NCBI GenBank assembly: GCA_946222995.1
Contig: CAMIOS010000001.1
Span: forward strand, 62,001-126,000
Length of the DNA stretch: 64,000 bases
Direction of reading: 5' to 3'
Source: an uncultured Enhydrobacter sp.
Lineage (GTDB): Bacteria > Pseudomonadota > Gammaproteobacteria > Pseudomonadales > Moraxellaceae
The notes under the pieces are model-generated. The model saw only the letters and a list, made by a program, of their open reading frames with translations, was not told the origin of the DNA and ran no database searches. Position 1 is the first letter of the stretch. Every line of letters starts with the position of its first letter. Shown in pieces: positions 17,129 to 25,843 of the stretch. The position numbers and the translations under genes were made by a program.

Positions 17129-18310
17129 ATGGCGTGCAAGTGTGTGATGTGGTTGAATAAGTTAACAAAGGCTAATGCTATTGTGCTAAAAAAATTATGG
17201 CTACTTGGCATGTTTTTTCAGTCGCCGTCTTGTACGCCAAAAATTCATAAAAACATTCACAAAGGCTTTAACAAAAAATTTAATAAAACCACTATTAAAC
17301 ACTCTGTGAATGTATCTAACTATTTATCTAAGCAATTAACTATCCATAATCAGCCCAATGCTCATAATGCTAAATATATTATGTTAACCACCTGTTGTGT
17401 ATTGGTCACACCTTGTTTGGTCGCTTGTGATAAAACTGAACACAGCCAAGTTTCAACCGATTCTAATGAGACAAAGTCTGCTAAAAAGTCTAATACGACT
17501 GCAACTACGCCTATTGTCAAAGCTTCTACCCCAAAAACTACCAGTACCCTTAATATCGCTGCCGCTTCTAATCTTCAGTTTGTGTTACCGCTATTGGTTA
17601 ATGATTTTAACCAGACTTATCCCAATATTAAAGTAAATGTAAATTTTGATACATCGGTGGATTTATATGACGCTATCAGCAATAAAACGCATAATTATGA
17701 TGTGTTTTTGTCTAGCAATCAAACCTTTCCTAAGCTCATTTTTGAGTCGAAAAAAGGGCAATCCACTGCCAATTTAAAATACAGCAAGCCGTTTAGTTTC
17801 GCCCGTGGTCAGTTGGTGTTGTATAGCAAAAAACATATCATTGAGGCAACTCCCACCAGCAGCCTTAGCGACTTTATATTGGATAATCCAAAAGCTAAGG
17901 TGATGGTTGCCAATCCCCAGATCTCATCGTATGGGATGGCGACAGAAAACTGGCTTGTGAACCAAAATTTGAACACTAAAATTGATAATAATTTGGTGTT
18001 TGAGCCTACCATTGATGATGCCTTTGATGCCATTGAACAAGACCAAGGCGATTTTGGTTTTGTTGCCTTGTCACAGGTGATCAATCAAAATGACAAAGCC
18101 GCTATCACGGTCGATTCTGCCTCACATTATGCCATCTTACCCAAAGACAGTTATCCGCCAATATTGCTAGATGGGATTATTATTAATCCATCAGAAGAAA
18201 GCGAGCAGTTTGTGGACTATTTATTGACCGCAAAAGCCCAAGATGTGATGATAGATGCGGGTTATTTGCCGATCTGTCAAGCTAGTAATCTATTACCTGC
18301 TTGTAAATAA
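17129..18310 (+). CDS. ModA-like molybdate/oxyanion-binding lipoprotein with long N-terminal extension
   Basis: The C-terminal 260 residues match the ModA substrate-binding family: LNIAAASNLQFVLPLLVNDFN, YDVFLSSNQTFPKLI, FARGQLVLYSKK and VANPQISSYGMATENWL. A hydrophobic stretch ending in lipobox LVAC (about 96-99) implies lipid anchoring. The frame is open from an ATG at 17129, but the stretch before the lipobox is about 84 residues, rich in Lys and Asn, which is unusual for a signal n-region. The ATG at 17381 would give a bare lipoprotein signal without positive charge. Neither has a good ribosome binding site. No modB or modC is adjacent. Ligand unproven. Terminator at 18331. Confidence 0.8.
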   Translation: MACKCVMWLNKLTKANAIVLKKLWLLGMFFQSPSCTPKIHKNIHKGFNKKFNKTTIKHSVNVSNYLSKQLTIHNQPNAHNAKYIMLTTCCVLVTPCLVACDKTEHSQVSTDSNETKSAKKSNTTATTPIVKASTPKTTSTLNIAAASNLQFVLPLLVNDFNQTYPNIKVNVNFDTSVDLYDAISNKTHNYDVFLSSNQTFPKLIFESKKGQSTANLKYSKPFSFARGQLVLYSKKHIIEATPTSSLSDFILDNPKAKVMVANPQISSYGMATENWLVNQNLNTKIDNNLVFEPTIDDAFDAIEQDQGDFGFVALSQVINQNDKAAITVDSASHYAILPKDSYPPILLDGIIINPSEESEQFVDYLLTAKAQDVMIDAGYLPICQASNLLPACK

Positions 18311-18330
18311 TTGGTTAAAAATTAACAACA

Positions 18331-18362
18331 AAAAAACCGTTGGTTAGGTCAAACGGTTTTTT
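18331..18362. terminator. Shared terminator between the ModA-like gene and fpr
   Basis: AAAAAACCGTT (18331-18341) / AACGGTTTTTT (18352-18362), a perfect 11-bp stem with T runs on both strands, between convergent genes. Confidence 0.85.
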
Positions 18363-18392
18363 ATTTTGCTTAAAAATTATTGATTTACAAAA

Positions 18393-19169
18393 TTATTGCT
18401 CTACGAAGGCTCTTTCGACCACATAATCGCCCATACCACCCATACGTGGCGAAGGTTTTAGTCCAAAGTCTTCAAGCATTGCCGCCACATCTTTATTCAT
18501 CGAAGGACTACCACAGATCATGGCGCGGTCATCGACGGCATTAATGGGTGGTAAGCCAATATCTGTAAATAATTTACCCGATTTCATCAAATCGGTCATA
18601 CGACCTTCATGACGAAATGGCTCACGGGTAACCGTGGGATAATAAATGAGTTTGTCTTTGACATACTCTGCCAAAAACTCATCTTCAAACAAGTCTTTTT
18701 CAAACATGTCACGATAACCAAGCTCACTGACGTAACGAACCCCATGCACCACAATAACTTTTTCAAAACGCTCATAGACTTCAGGATCACGAGCCAACGA
18801 CAAAAACGGCGCAAGCCCGGTGCCTGTCGCTAGCATATATAAGTGCTTACCAGGGTTGAGATCATCAAGTACCAGCGTGCCTGTGGGCTTTTTACTAACC
18901 AATAATTTGTCACCAACCTTGATATGTTGCAAAATCGAAGTAAGTGGACCGTCGGGCACTTTGATAGAATAAAACTCAAGCTCTTCTTGGTAGTTGGTGC
19001 TAGCGATAGAATAAGCGCGCATTAAAGGTTTACCATTCACCTCTAAACCAATCATGGCAAACTCACCATTGCGAAAGCGTAATCCGGCATCCCGCGTGGT
19101 TTTGATAGTAAATAATGTCTCATTCCAATGATGGACATACGTTACGGTTTCTTCATAAAATTTTGACAT
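18393..19169 (-). CDS. fpr: Ferredoxin/flavodoxin-NADP reductase
   Basis: 258-aa FAD enzyme moving electrons between NADPH and ferredoxin or flavodoxin. The FAD-binding beta barrel has RAYSIAST; KVPDGPLTSILQH and the NADP domain GTGLAPFLSLARDPE follow. ICGSPSMNKD comes near the end, and the C-terminus VVERAFVEQ is typical of the bacterial (subclass I, Azotobacter-like) type. It is monocistronic, facing trmO divergently and the ModA-like gene convergently. In related bacteria this class is often redox-stress induced; no SoxR or similar site was identified here. Confidence 0.95.
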   Translation of the reverse strand: MSKFYEETVTYVHHWNETLFTIKTTRDAGLRFRNGEFAMIGLEVNGKPLMRAYSIASTNYQEELEFYSIKVPDGPLTSILQHIKVGDKLLVSKKPTGTLVLDDLNPGKHLYMLATGTGLAPFLSLARDPEVYERFEKVIVVHGVRYVSELGYRDMFEKDLFEDEFLAEYVKDKLIYYPTVTREPFRHEGRMTDLMKSGKLFTDIGLPPINAVDDRAMICGSPSMNKDVAAMLEDFGLKPSPRMGGMGDYVVERAFVEQ

Positions 19170-19362
19170 GACACTCGCCTTTTGTGCAAAATAAAAAATT
19201 AGTTATTTCAAAGTCCCATATGGGCTAAAATTCTCAAATAAAAATAAAAAACTGATAGACAATGGGGCATTATCATAGCAAATTTTATAATTGATAGTCG
19301 AATTTATCATCAAAAAAATGGCATAATGATAGTATAAAAATTCACAATGTGTTTGAGTGGTT

Positions 19363-20148
19363 ATGCCTAATAATTTTAAACCTGCTTTTGATACACCGCC
19401 TCAGATTACTTTACCGATAATTGGTTTTGTACGCTCGCCGCTCACGCAAAAATTTGGTGTCCCAAGACAGCCTAATTTGGTGCAAATCCCCACCTTTATT
19501 GAATTTATACCTCCTTATGATAACCCATTGGCATTTGATGGGTTAGAACAGTTTAGTCATTTATGGGTCATTTGGCAATTTCATCAAAATAAAAAAGTTA
19601 CGGTAAATCAAGATTTTAGCCCGCAAGTTCGTCCGCCAAGGTTGGGCGGTAACCAAAAAATAGGCGTATTTGCTACGCGTAGTATGTATCGTCCTGCCAA
19701 TATTGGCTTGTCGGTGGTCAAAATTGATAAACTCACCCTAGACCCCCCAGAGTACCACCGAGATAACCTGAAAGTACGTTTACATATTTTAGGGGGTGAC
19801 ATGGTCGATGGTACGCCTGTACTCGATATCAAGCCCTATATTAGCTATAGCGATAGCATTGATAATGCCATAAGTGGCTATGCCGAGCATAAACCCCAAC
19901 CCAAGCAAGTGACACTGTCGCAAAATTTGCAAAACCAATTGGTCGAGTTTGCTCAAAATAACCAACTAACCGTGCAAGATATTGGCTTAATTACCCAATT
20001 ATTGGCGCAAGATCCGCGCCCTGCCTATCGACAGCAAGAATGGCAGACGCCTTTTACCATGCGATACCGTCAGTTTGACTGTACTTTTTATCAAGTAAAT
20101 GAACAGACATTGGTTTGGGATGCAGTAAAACTTATAGACATAAGTTGA
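19363..20148 (+). CDS. trmO: tRNA (N6-threonylcarbamoyladenosine(37)-N6)-methyltransferase TrmO
   Basis: 261 aa from the ATG at 19363; a GTG two codons earlier is also open, but GAGTGG fits the ATG better. The N-terminal TsaA beta-barrel domain has IGFVRSPLTQKFGVPRQP, SHLWVIWQFHQN, GVFATRSMYRPANIGLSVVKI and the LDIKPYISYSDS signature. The C-terminal domain has the DPRPAYR motif seen in E. coli TrmO. The enzyme methylates t6A37 in some threonine tRNAs using SAM. It is monocistronic. An AT-only palindrome (20148-20169) overlaps its stop region. Confidence 0.92.
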   Translation: MPNNFKPAFDTPPQITLPIIGFVRSPLTQKFGVPRQPNLVQIPTFIEFIPPYDNPLAFDGLEQFSHLWVIWQFHQNKKVTVNQDFSPQVRPPRLGGNQKIGVFATRSMYRPANIGLSVVKIDKLTLDPPEYHRDNLKVRLHILGGDMVDGTPVLDIKPYISYSDSIDNAISGYAEHKPQPKQVTLSQNLQNQLVEFAQNNQLTVQDIGLITQLLAQDPRPAYRQQEWQTPFTMRYRQFDCTFYQVNEQTLVWDAVKLIDIS

Positions 20149-20169
20149 TTTAAATTACAGAATTTAAAT
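20148..20169. repeat. AT-only palindrome after trmO
   Basis: Perfect 9-bp arms ATTTAAATT (20148-20156) / AATTTAAAT (20161-20169) with loop ACAG. No T run follows; the role is unclear, perhaps a weak 3' end structure. Confidence 0.4.
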
Positions 20170-20394
20170 GCAATATTCTTTAGAATAAGTATCATTTTCA
20201 CCTATTACTATCAATCTTGCTAAATTATTGCTAAAAATACCGACCATTCGCAAAAAAAAACAATTTAAGTTAAATAAGTTTATTGGCTTAATTAAATATT
20301 TGCTATCATAACAGCCACCATTTTTTAGGCTATCACAAGCGACCTACAGCACACAGCAACTGCTTTTGATAGTAAAAGCTTCTGAGGAAAAATT

Positions 20395-20808
20395 ATGCGA
20401 GCTTTATCCCGTTTTATCAATGCAACCACCCTTACCAAAGCTGCACTGGCAGTCGCAACATTGGGGGTATCTTTAGCGTCTGTCGCGGCTGATGATCAAC
20501 CTGCTGATAACTATTCAATTGATATCTCACAATTATCAACCACCAAAGAAGAGGTGGCGGTGTTACAAGTGATGTCAGAAATTTGTCCGCCTATGCTCAA
20601 CAAACAACAGCAACAAAGCTTTTTAAAAGCCTATAACCAAGAATTGCAAAATTTGATGCCAAGTATTAGTGAGCCACGTTTAGCCATACAGTATCTATCC
20701 TCACAACAAGACTATAAAAAAATTCTAAATGAAACTCGCCAATGGACCTTGGGCTATCCAAAAGATGAAAACAAAGCGGTGTGTCTAGAATTGGCAAATT
20801 CCCAATAA
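20395..20808 (+). CDS. Exported protein of unknown function
   Basis: 137 aa with a strong ribosome binding site (GAGGAAAA). The signal peptide (MRALSRFINATTLTKAALAV onward) is cleaved probably after SVAA near residue 32, leaving about 105 residues in the periplasm. The mature part has two Cys residues (in SEICPPM and KAVCLEL) that may form a disulfide, a Gln-rich helix and no recognised family. It is monocistronic with a strong terminator 45 bases downstream. Confidence 0.75.
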   Translation: MRALSRFINATTLTKAALAVATLGVSLASVAADDQPADNYSIDISQLSTTKEEVAVLQVMSEICPPMLNKQQQQSFLKAYNQELQNLMPSISEPRLAIQYLSSQQDYKKILNETRQWTLGYPKDENKAVCLELANSQ

Positions 20809-20852
20809 TTCACTCACATAAACGTCTTGAATGCCCATATGATGTGCTAGCT

Positions 20853-20889
20853 AATATAAGCCCCCACTCTCAAGCTGGGGGCTTATATT
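20853..20889 (+). terminator. Strong terminator hairpin
   Basis: Perfect 14-bp stem AATATAAGCCCCCA (20853-20866) / TGGGGGCTTATATT (20876-20889), loop of nine bases, followed by TTAAAT. It ends the upstream exported-protein transcript. Confidence 0.75.
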
Positions 20890-20994
20890 TTAAATCACAC
20901 GCGATTTTTGCTACTGACTGAATAAAAATTAAATAGTTGATTTTGCTACTTTATCTAAGTTGGGTGATTTGTTAAGATAAGTGGATTTTTTCGG

Positions 20995-21056
20995 GACATC
21001 AGCGGATGTCGGTATCGTGTGGTAGTGGACTATGCGCAATTTATTGAGTGCGTAGT
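20995..21056 (+). promoter_or_regulatory. Two hairpins in the dacC upstream region
   Basis: GACATC (20995-21000) / GATGTC (21005-21010) with loop AGCG, and ACTATGC (21029-21035) / GCGTAGT (21050-21056). They lie 19 to 80 bases before the GTG start of dacC and may structure its mRNA leader. Confidence 0.35.
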
Positions 21057-21074
21057 GGTTAAAAGGTGTAAAAC

Positions 21075-22253
21075 GTGAGTAATCAAGCAATCTATGGGTC
21101 AAAACGACGTTCTTTTTTTATCAAACTGGCAGTAGGCGGGCTAAGCGGACTTGTATTATCAGCCAATGCAGCAATTGAACAGCCGCAAATGGATAATGCT
21201 GCTTATATTTTGATGGATTATGACACAGGGACAGTACTTGCTCAAAAAAACGCCAGCCAGCCATTTCCACCTGCTTCAATGACCAAAATGATGACCAGTT
21301 ATCTCATTGAACAACGGTTATTAAAAGGGGGGCTTAAAGAAAACGAGATGGTACTGATGACCCCGGATGCGTGGTGTAAAGGGACGAGTGAAGAATCTTG
21401 TATGTATGTACCTGTTAATCAACAAGTTCCTGTTATTGATATGCTGAAAGGGATTATTATCCAGTCAGGCAACGATGCCGCCAAAGCCATGGCTGAGCAC
21501 ATTGCAGGCAGTGAAGGGGCATTTGCTGACTTAATGAATGAAGAAGCCAAAAAAATTGGTATGACCAATACCCATTTTGTGAATGCCACCGGGATGCCTG
21601 CCGAAGGGCATGAGTCCTCACCGCAAGATATGGCAAAACTTGCCCAAGCCATCATCAAAAACAGTAGCAAATATTACCCACTTTATCGTCAAAAAGAGTT
21701 TACCTATAACGGCATTACACAAGGTAATCGCAATGCGTTACTCTTTACTGATCCGACAGTCGATGGTCTAAAAACAGGGCATACCGACAACGCGGGCTAT
21801 TGTCTTACCGCTTCGAGTAAACGGGGCGATATGCGCTTAATCTCGGTGATTATGGGAAGTAAATCTGCCCAAAAACGTGCCGATGAATCTCGTGAGTTAT
21901 TAAACTGGGGCTTTGGTCACTTCACCACCAAAGTGGTTGCCCCTGCCAAGCAAAGCTTTGGCAAAGTCGCCGTGAACTTTGGCAAAAATGACAGCGTCAA
22001 TGCGGTAACTGCGGCAAATTTACAAGTGCTCTTACCAAAGATCCAACAAGATAAAATCACCACCAAACTAGAATTGCCTAGTAATGTGGCTGCCCCTTTG
22101 ACTGCGGGTCAACCGATAGGTAAAGTTTATGCCATGTTAGATGGTAAACCTGTCGCATCGGTACCATTGATTGCAGAAACTGCGGTCGATCAATCGGGAA
22201 TTTTTAAACGACTTTGGCAGCATATCGTGGCATTTTTTACCAATTTATTCTAA
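21075..22253 (+). CDS. dacC: D-alanyl-D-alanine carboxypeptidase (PBP5/6 class)
   Basis: Periplasmic low-molecular-weight penicillin-binding protein that trims the terminal D-Ala from peptidoglycan stem peptides. GTG start with AAGGTG upstream; signal peptide ending near SANA. Active-site motifs: SMTK with nucleophile Ser68, SGN at 131-133, KTG at 233-235 (LKTGHTDNAGYC). The C-terminal PBP5_C beta domain (about 285-375) is followed by an amphipathic helix FKRLWQHIVAFFTNLF for membrane anchoring. 392 aa, normal for PBP5/6. The dacA/dacC label is not separable by sequence. Confidence 0.95.
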   Translation: MSNQAIYGSKRRSFFIKLAVGGLSGLVLSANAAIEQPQMDNAAYILMDYDTGTVLAQKNASQPFPPASMTKMMTSYLIEQRLLKGGLKENEMVLMTPDAWCKGTSEESCMYVPVNQQVPVIDMLKGIIIQSGNDAAKAMAEHIAGSEGAFADLMNEEAKKIGMTNTHFVNATGMPAEGHESSPQDMAKLAQAIIKNSSKYYPLYRQKEFTYNGITQGNRNALLFTDPTVDGLKTGHTDNAGYCLTASSKRGDMRLISVIMGSKSAQKRADESRELLNWGFGHFTTKVVAPAKQSFGKVAVNFGKNDSVNAVTAANLQVLLPKIQQDKITTKLELPSNVAAPLTAGQPIGKVYAMLDGKPVASVPLIAETAVDQSGIFKRLWQHIVAFFTNLF

Positions 22254-22275
22254 TCTGTTTTATAGGTCATCTTTT

Positions 22276-22302
22276 TATACGGCGGGCGTGCCGTATACGC
22301 CC
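22276..22302. repeat. Overlapping palindromes with two alternative pairings
   Basis: TATACGGC (22276-22283) pairs with GCCGTATA (22290-22297), while GGGCGT (22284-22289) can instead pair with ACGCCC (22297-22302). No T run follows on either strand, so it is not an ordinary terminator. It lies between convergent dacC and the kinase gene. Confidence 0.5.
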
Positions 22303-22356
22303 ATTGATCCGATTAGAATAGTTAACTTCTTGGCTATTAGACTTTTTAGTTGGCAG

Positions 22357-24183
22357 TTAGTTAAGATACGCAATCATCTGCTTAACTAGGTCATCTACGT
22401 TGGTTTGATTGTATTTAATTTTTTCTAAATAATCAATGCCTTCAACGCGCAGATTTTCTAACTGTTGGGCTGTTAGTTCATTGTCCTGATAGTAATAAAC
22501 GATAAGTAAGCGTTGATTTTCTTCGCTTTCTCTAAAATACTGAACAAAAGCTATCACCGTAGCATATTCTACGACCGCGGCGATTAGCAAAATATCGACT
22601 TGGTGGGCTAATAGATAATCAGTCAATAATTCTCGGTCTTCAAATTGTTGGATGCTAGCGCCTGCATCTATACTTCGTTCATAAACCCGTTGGGTAAAGT
22701 CATCTTTGCCCCAAAAGCAGATACTTTTGTCAGCAAGTAACGTGCGTTCGTACTTATCTTTCCAATCATGCAAAGTTAAATGAAGCATCACTTTCGTACC
22801 AAACCCTAACGCGCTTTTGATGGTAATTTGTCCACCCAGTATATCGACCAATTTATCGACTAAAAATAATCTGACTGTTTGGCTATTTTGGCTATGCGGA
22901 ATGTCGCTATTGACCTGAAAAAAAGGCTCAAAGATATGCGCTAAGTATTGCTCAGAAATGCCAATACCTGTATCTGTGACTTGCAGTGTCCAACGGATAT
23001 GTTTTTCTAGGTGGTTTAATTGTGACGTAATTTCCACTGAGCCACGTTCGGTAAAGCGAATGGCATTTTCGATTAATGAGTGTAAAATAATACTGATTTT
23101 TTGGATATCGCCTTCTAATAAATAATCAGCATGATAAATCTTTGCCGACAGCCTTAAAGATTTTTGTTGGGCGTCAGCGCGATGGGCGGCTAATATGTCG
23201 TCGAGTAAGCGAGTTGGGTTGAATTGATGTAATTGCACAACCGCTTGACCTTTTTCGATACGACTTAATTGAATAATTTGATTAATTTTTGCGTGTAAAT
23301 CGTCCGTGCCTTGGCTAATAAGCTTAAAAGCGTCTTCTTGTTCATCACTAATATATTGATTTTTAAGTAATTGTAAACCTGATTCGACGCGTTGGATAGA
23401 ATTTTTGAGTTCATGGGATAAGATATTTTGAAAGCTTGAATTTTGCCGAATTTGCTTGGCGTTACTGGTTAACATGGCTTGTTTGTCGGCGATCAGCTTG
23501 TCAATTTGTTGACTCATATTTTTTTGACGAATGAGCAAATGCACCAAGGCATGTTCAAATAACCACATGGCATCTTTGGTTGTTGGTAAGTCGTAGATTG
23601 TCTCATTGTTCATTTGGTTGTTAAGTATATTTCGGCTTAAATTTTCAAGATGGGGCAGGCGTTTGGTCAACGTTTTTAAGCGGCGAAGTAGCATTGACAA
23701 GGTAATCAGCCAAATCAATAAGACCAGTAAAATAAGCGGCAAGCTTTGTTGAAACCACTGTAGGCGTAATAGCTTAAGATTAATGGTAAGGCTGATATAA
23801 CCATTGGGGGAAGCTTTATTTTTGGCAGTGGGTTGCGTAATAGCTTCATGAATACCCACAAAGGGTTTAAACAATAAGGTATAATTGTCTATTTGATTTG
23901 CGGGCAAAGTTTGGTTTGCCGAGAGCGTATAGTACATGATGCTTTCATACGGTGGTGTATGCGATAGTATATCTTGTACTTGGTTTGATACCACAGCGGG
24001 GTTATGATTGGTGATAGAAAGTGCCAAAATGTGATTGATCGTATTGGCATGTTCAACTTCCTTTTTCATATTCAGCAATAAATCGCCTAATAAATACACA
24101 CAAGAGCCAAAGGCCAAAATAATGACCAATGGGATCACGATAAACCGCTGAGCAAGTACATGATATTTTAAGGAAGCAGGCAT
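22357..24183 (-). CDS. Divergent membrane histidine kinase with pseudo-receiver domain
   Basis: 608 aa. Two membrane helices (about 14-36 and 145-166) flank a periplasmic sensor of about 105 residues. A HAMP-like and coiled linker lead to an H box, FQNILSHELKNSIQ, with His257. The ATPase domain has an N box (LIENAIRFTERG, about 370), a G1 box (DTGIGI, about 404) and FEPFFQ, but the G2 box normally reading GLGL is TVRLFLV (about 433). The C-terminal 125 residues look like a receiver fold in which the phospho-acceptor Asp is absent (VDILLIAAVVEYA). It starts 57 bases after der with no terminator between, so it may be the last gene of that operon. No response regulator is adjacent. Signal unknown. 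Confidence 0.85.
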   Translation of the reverse strand: MPASLKYHVLAQRFIVIPLVIILAFGSCVYLLGDLLLNMKKEVEHANTINHILALSITNHNPAVVSNQVQDILSHTPPYESIMYYTLSANQTLPANQIDNYTLLFKPFVGIHEAITQPTAKNKASPNGYISLTINLKLLRLQWFQQSLPLILLVLLIWLITLSMLLRRLKTLTKRLPHLENLSRNILNNQMNNETIYDLPTTKDAMWLFEHALVHLLIRQKNMSQQIDKLIADKQAMLTSNAKQIRQNSSFQNILSHELKNSIQRVESGLQLLKNQYISDEQEDAFKLISQGTDDLHAKINQIIQLSRIEKGQAVVQLHQFNPTRLLDDILAAHRADAQQKSLRLSAKIYHADYLLEGDIQKISIILHSLIENAIRFTERGSVEITSQLNHLEKHIRWTLQVTDTGIGISEQYLAHIFEPFFQVNSDIPHSQNSQTVRLFLVDKLVDILGGQITIKSALGFGTKVMLHLTLHDWKDKYERTLLADKSICFWGKDDFTQRVYERSIDAGASIQQFEDRELLTDYLLAHQVDILLIAAVVEYATVIAFVQYFRESEENQRLLIVYYYQDNELTAQQLENLRVEGIDYLEKIKYNQTNVDDLVKQMIAYLN

Positions 24184-24239
24184 ACGGCTCGTCTAATCAT
24201 CAAGTTAAGCTTATAAAAGAGACGATATTCTAGCAAATA

Positions 24240-25643
24240 TTATCGTTTTTTATCACGTTTTTTAAACTTTTGTACTTCACGGCGCTTACGCTCTTTTTGG
24301 GCATCGGTGATGGTGCGACCGCGCTCGGCATATGGATTGGCATTTTGTTTAAACTCCACTCGCACAGGCGTGCCTTCTAATTTAAACACTTTACGAAATT
24401 CATTTTCTAAGTAGCGTTTATAGCTATTGGGTACTTGGCTGGTCTGATTGCCATGAATCACGATAATTGGGGGATTGTGCCCACCCAAATGCGCAAAGCG
24501 CAACTTAATACGCCGTCCACTCACCATAGGCGGCTGATGGGCAGTGACCGCATCTTGCAAAATCTGGGTCAAGCGGCTGGTCGAAATATCAAACATAGCA
24601 GAGTCATAGGCTTTATGGATCGATGGGTATAACTTGCCCACACCCGTGCCATGTAGGGCAGAGATTAGGTGCATTTTGACATAAGGGATAAAGTTAAAAC
24701 GCCGATCCATTTCAAGTTTGACAAGATCCTTTTGGTCTTGCGACAGTCCGTCCCATTTATTGATGGCAATCACTATCGCTCGACCTGCTTCAAGCGCATA
24801 GCCTAATAAATGCAAATCTTGGTCAGTAATGCCTTCTTGGGCATCAATGACCAGCACTACCACATTGGCATCTTTGATGGCTTGGAGGGTTTTGACTACC
24901 GAAAATTTTTCGACTTTCTCATCGATACGACCACGGCGGCGTACCCCTGCGGTATCGATAAGCACATAATGCTTGCCCTCACGCTCATACGGGATGTAAA
25001 TACTGTCTCGAGTGGTGCCTGGCATATCAAATACCACCACCCGCTCTTCACCCAATAAGCGATTCACAAGCGTTGACTTGCCCACGTTCGGCCGTCCGAT
25101 GATGGCAATACGTAGCCCTTCAGGGACGTTGTCAGTATCGTCGTTACTTGGCATATCGGCAGTCAACGACTCAAGTAAATTGCTGATCCCCCGTCCATGA
25201 CTGGCGGCTAGCGGAAATGGCTCACCAAAGCCCAACTGATAAAACTCATGAATTGCTGCCTCATGTACCCCATCAATTTTATTAGCGACCAATAACACAG
25301 GCTTACCAAGTGTATGTAATTGTTTGGCAATCGATTCATCTGCCCCCGTAATACCCGCCCGAGTATCCACCACAAATAACACGATATCGGCTTCGTGAAT
25401 CGCGGTATGCGATTGGGTCGCCATATAATCGTCAATCGTGCCCTCACCTTCATCCACCTCGCCAATCCCGCCTGTATCAATCACGATAAAGGATTTATCC
25501 TCAAACGTGGCATCGCCATATTGGCGGTCACGGGTTAAACCTGCCAAATCGGCTACCAAGGCTTGGCGAGAGCGAGTCAGCTGATTAAAAATGGTAGATT
25601 TTCCAACATTGGGGCGACCAATTAAGGCAACAACGGGCTTCAT
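24240..25643 (-). CDS. der: Ribosome biogenesis GTPase Der (EngA)
   Basis: Essential double GTPase for 50S subunit maturation. The start is the ATG at 25643 (AGGA nine bases upstream; MKPVVALIGRPNVGKS is the canonical start), 467 aa. First G domain: GRPNVGKST at 8-16, DTGGIGE, NKID. Second G domain: GRPNVGKSTLVN near 181, DTAGVRRRG, NKWD. The C-terminal KH-like domain (about 360-440) carries the RFAHLGGHNPPIIVIHGNQ segment, and a basic tail ends in KKRDKKR. It follows bamB as in many gammaproteobacteria (hisS-yfgM-bamB-der). Confidence 0.97.
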   Translation of the reverse strand: MKPVVALIGRPNVGKSTIFNQLTRSRQALVADLAGLTRDRQYGDATFEDKSFIVIDTGGIGEVDEGEGTIDDYMATQSHTAIHEADIVLFVVDTRAGITGADESIAKQLHTLGKPVLLVANKIDGVHEAAIHEFYQLGFGEPFPLAASHGRGISNLLESLTADMPSNDDTDNVPEGLRIAIIGRPNVGKSTLVNRLLGEERVVVFDMPGTTRDSIYIPYEREGKHYVLIDTAGVRRRGRIDEKVEKFSVVKTLQAIKDANVVVLVIDAQEGITDQDLHLLGYALEAGRAIVIAINKWDGLSQDQKDLVKLEMDRRFNFIPYVKMHLISALHGTGVGKLYPSIHKAYDSAMFDISTSRLTQILQDAVTAHQPPMVSGRRIKLRFAHLGGHNPPIIVIHGNQTSQVPNSYKRYLENEFRKVFKLEGTPVRVEFKQNANPYAERGRTITDAQKERKRREVQKFKKRDKKR

Positions 25644-25843
25644 GAATGCTATTCCTAATTTCAATGATAAAGGCTAAAACGACACAATCAAAGCCGTGAA
25701 ACTTAATACCATGATTAATGCCATTAACTTTGTCAAAAACAATAACAAACCCAATCTTGAAGTACAAGATTGGGTATCAATATTTAAAAATCACCCTAGC
25801 GCATAATCTATCAGTGGAACTAAAGTGATGCTAGTGTAACAGG

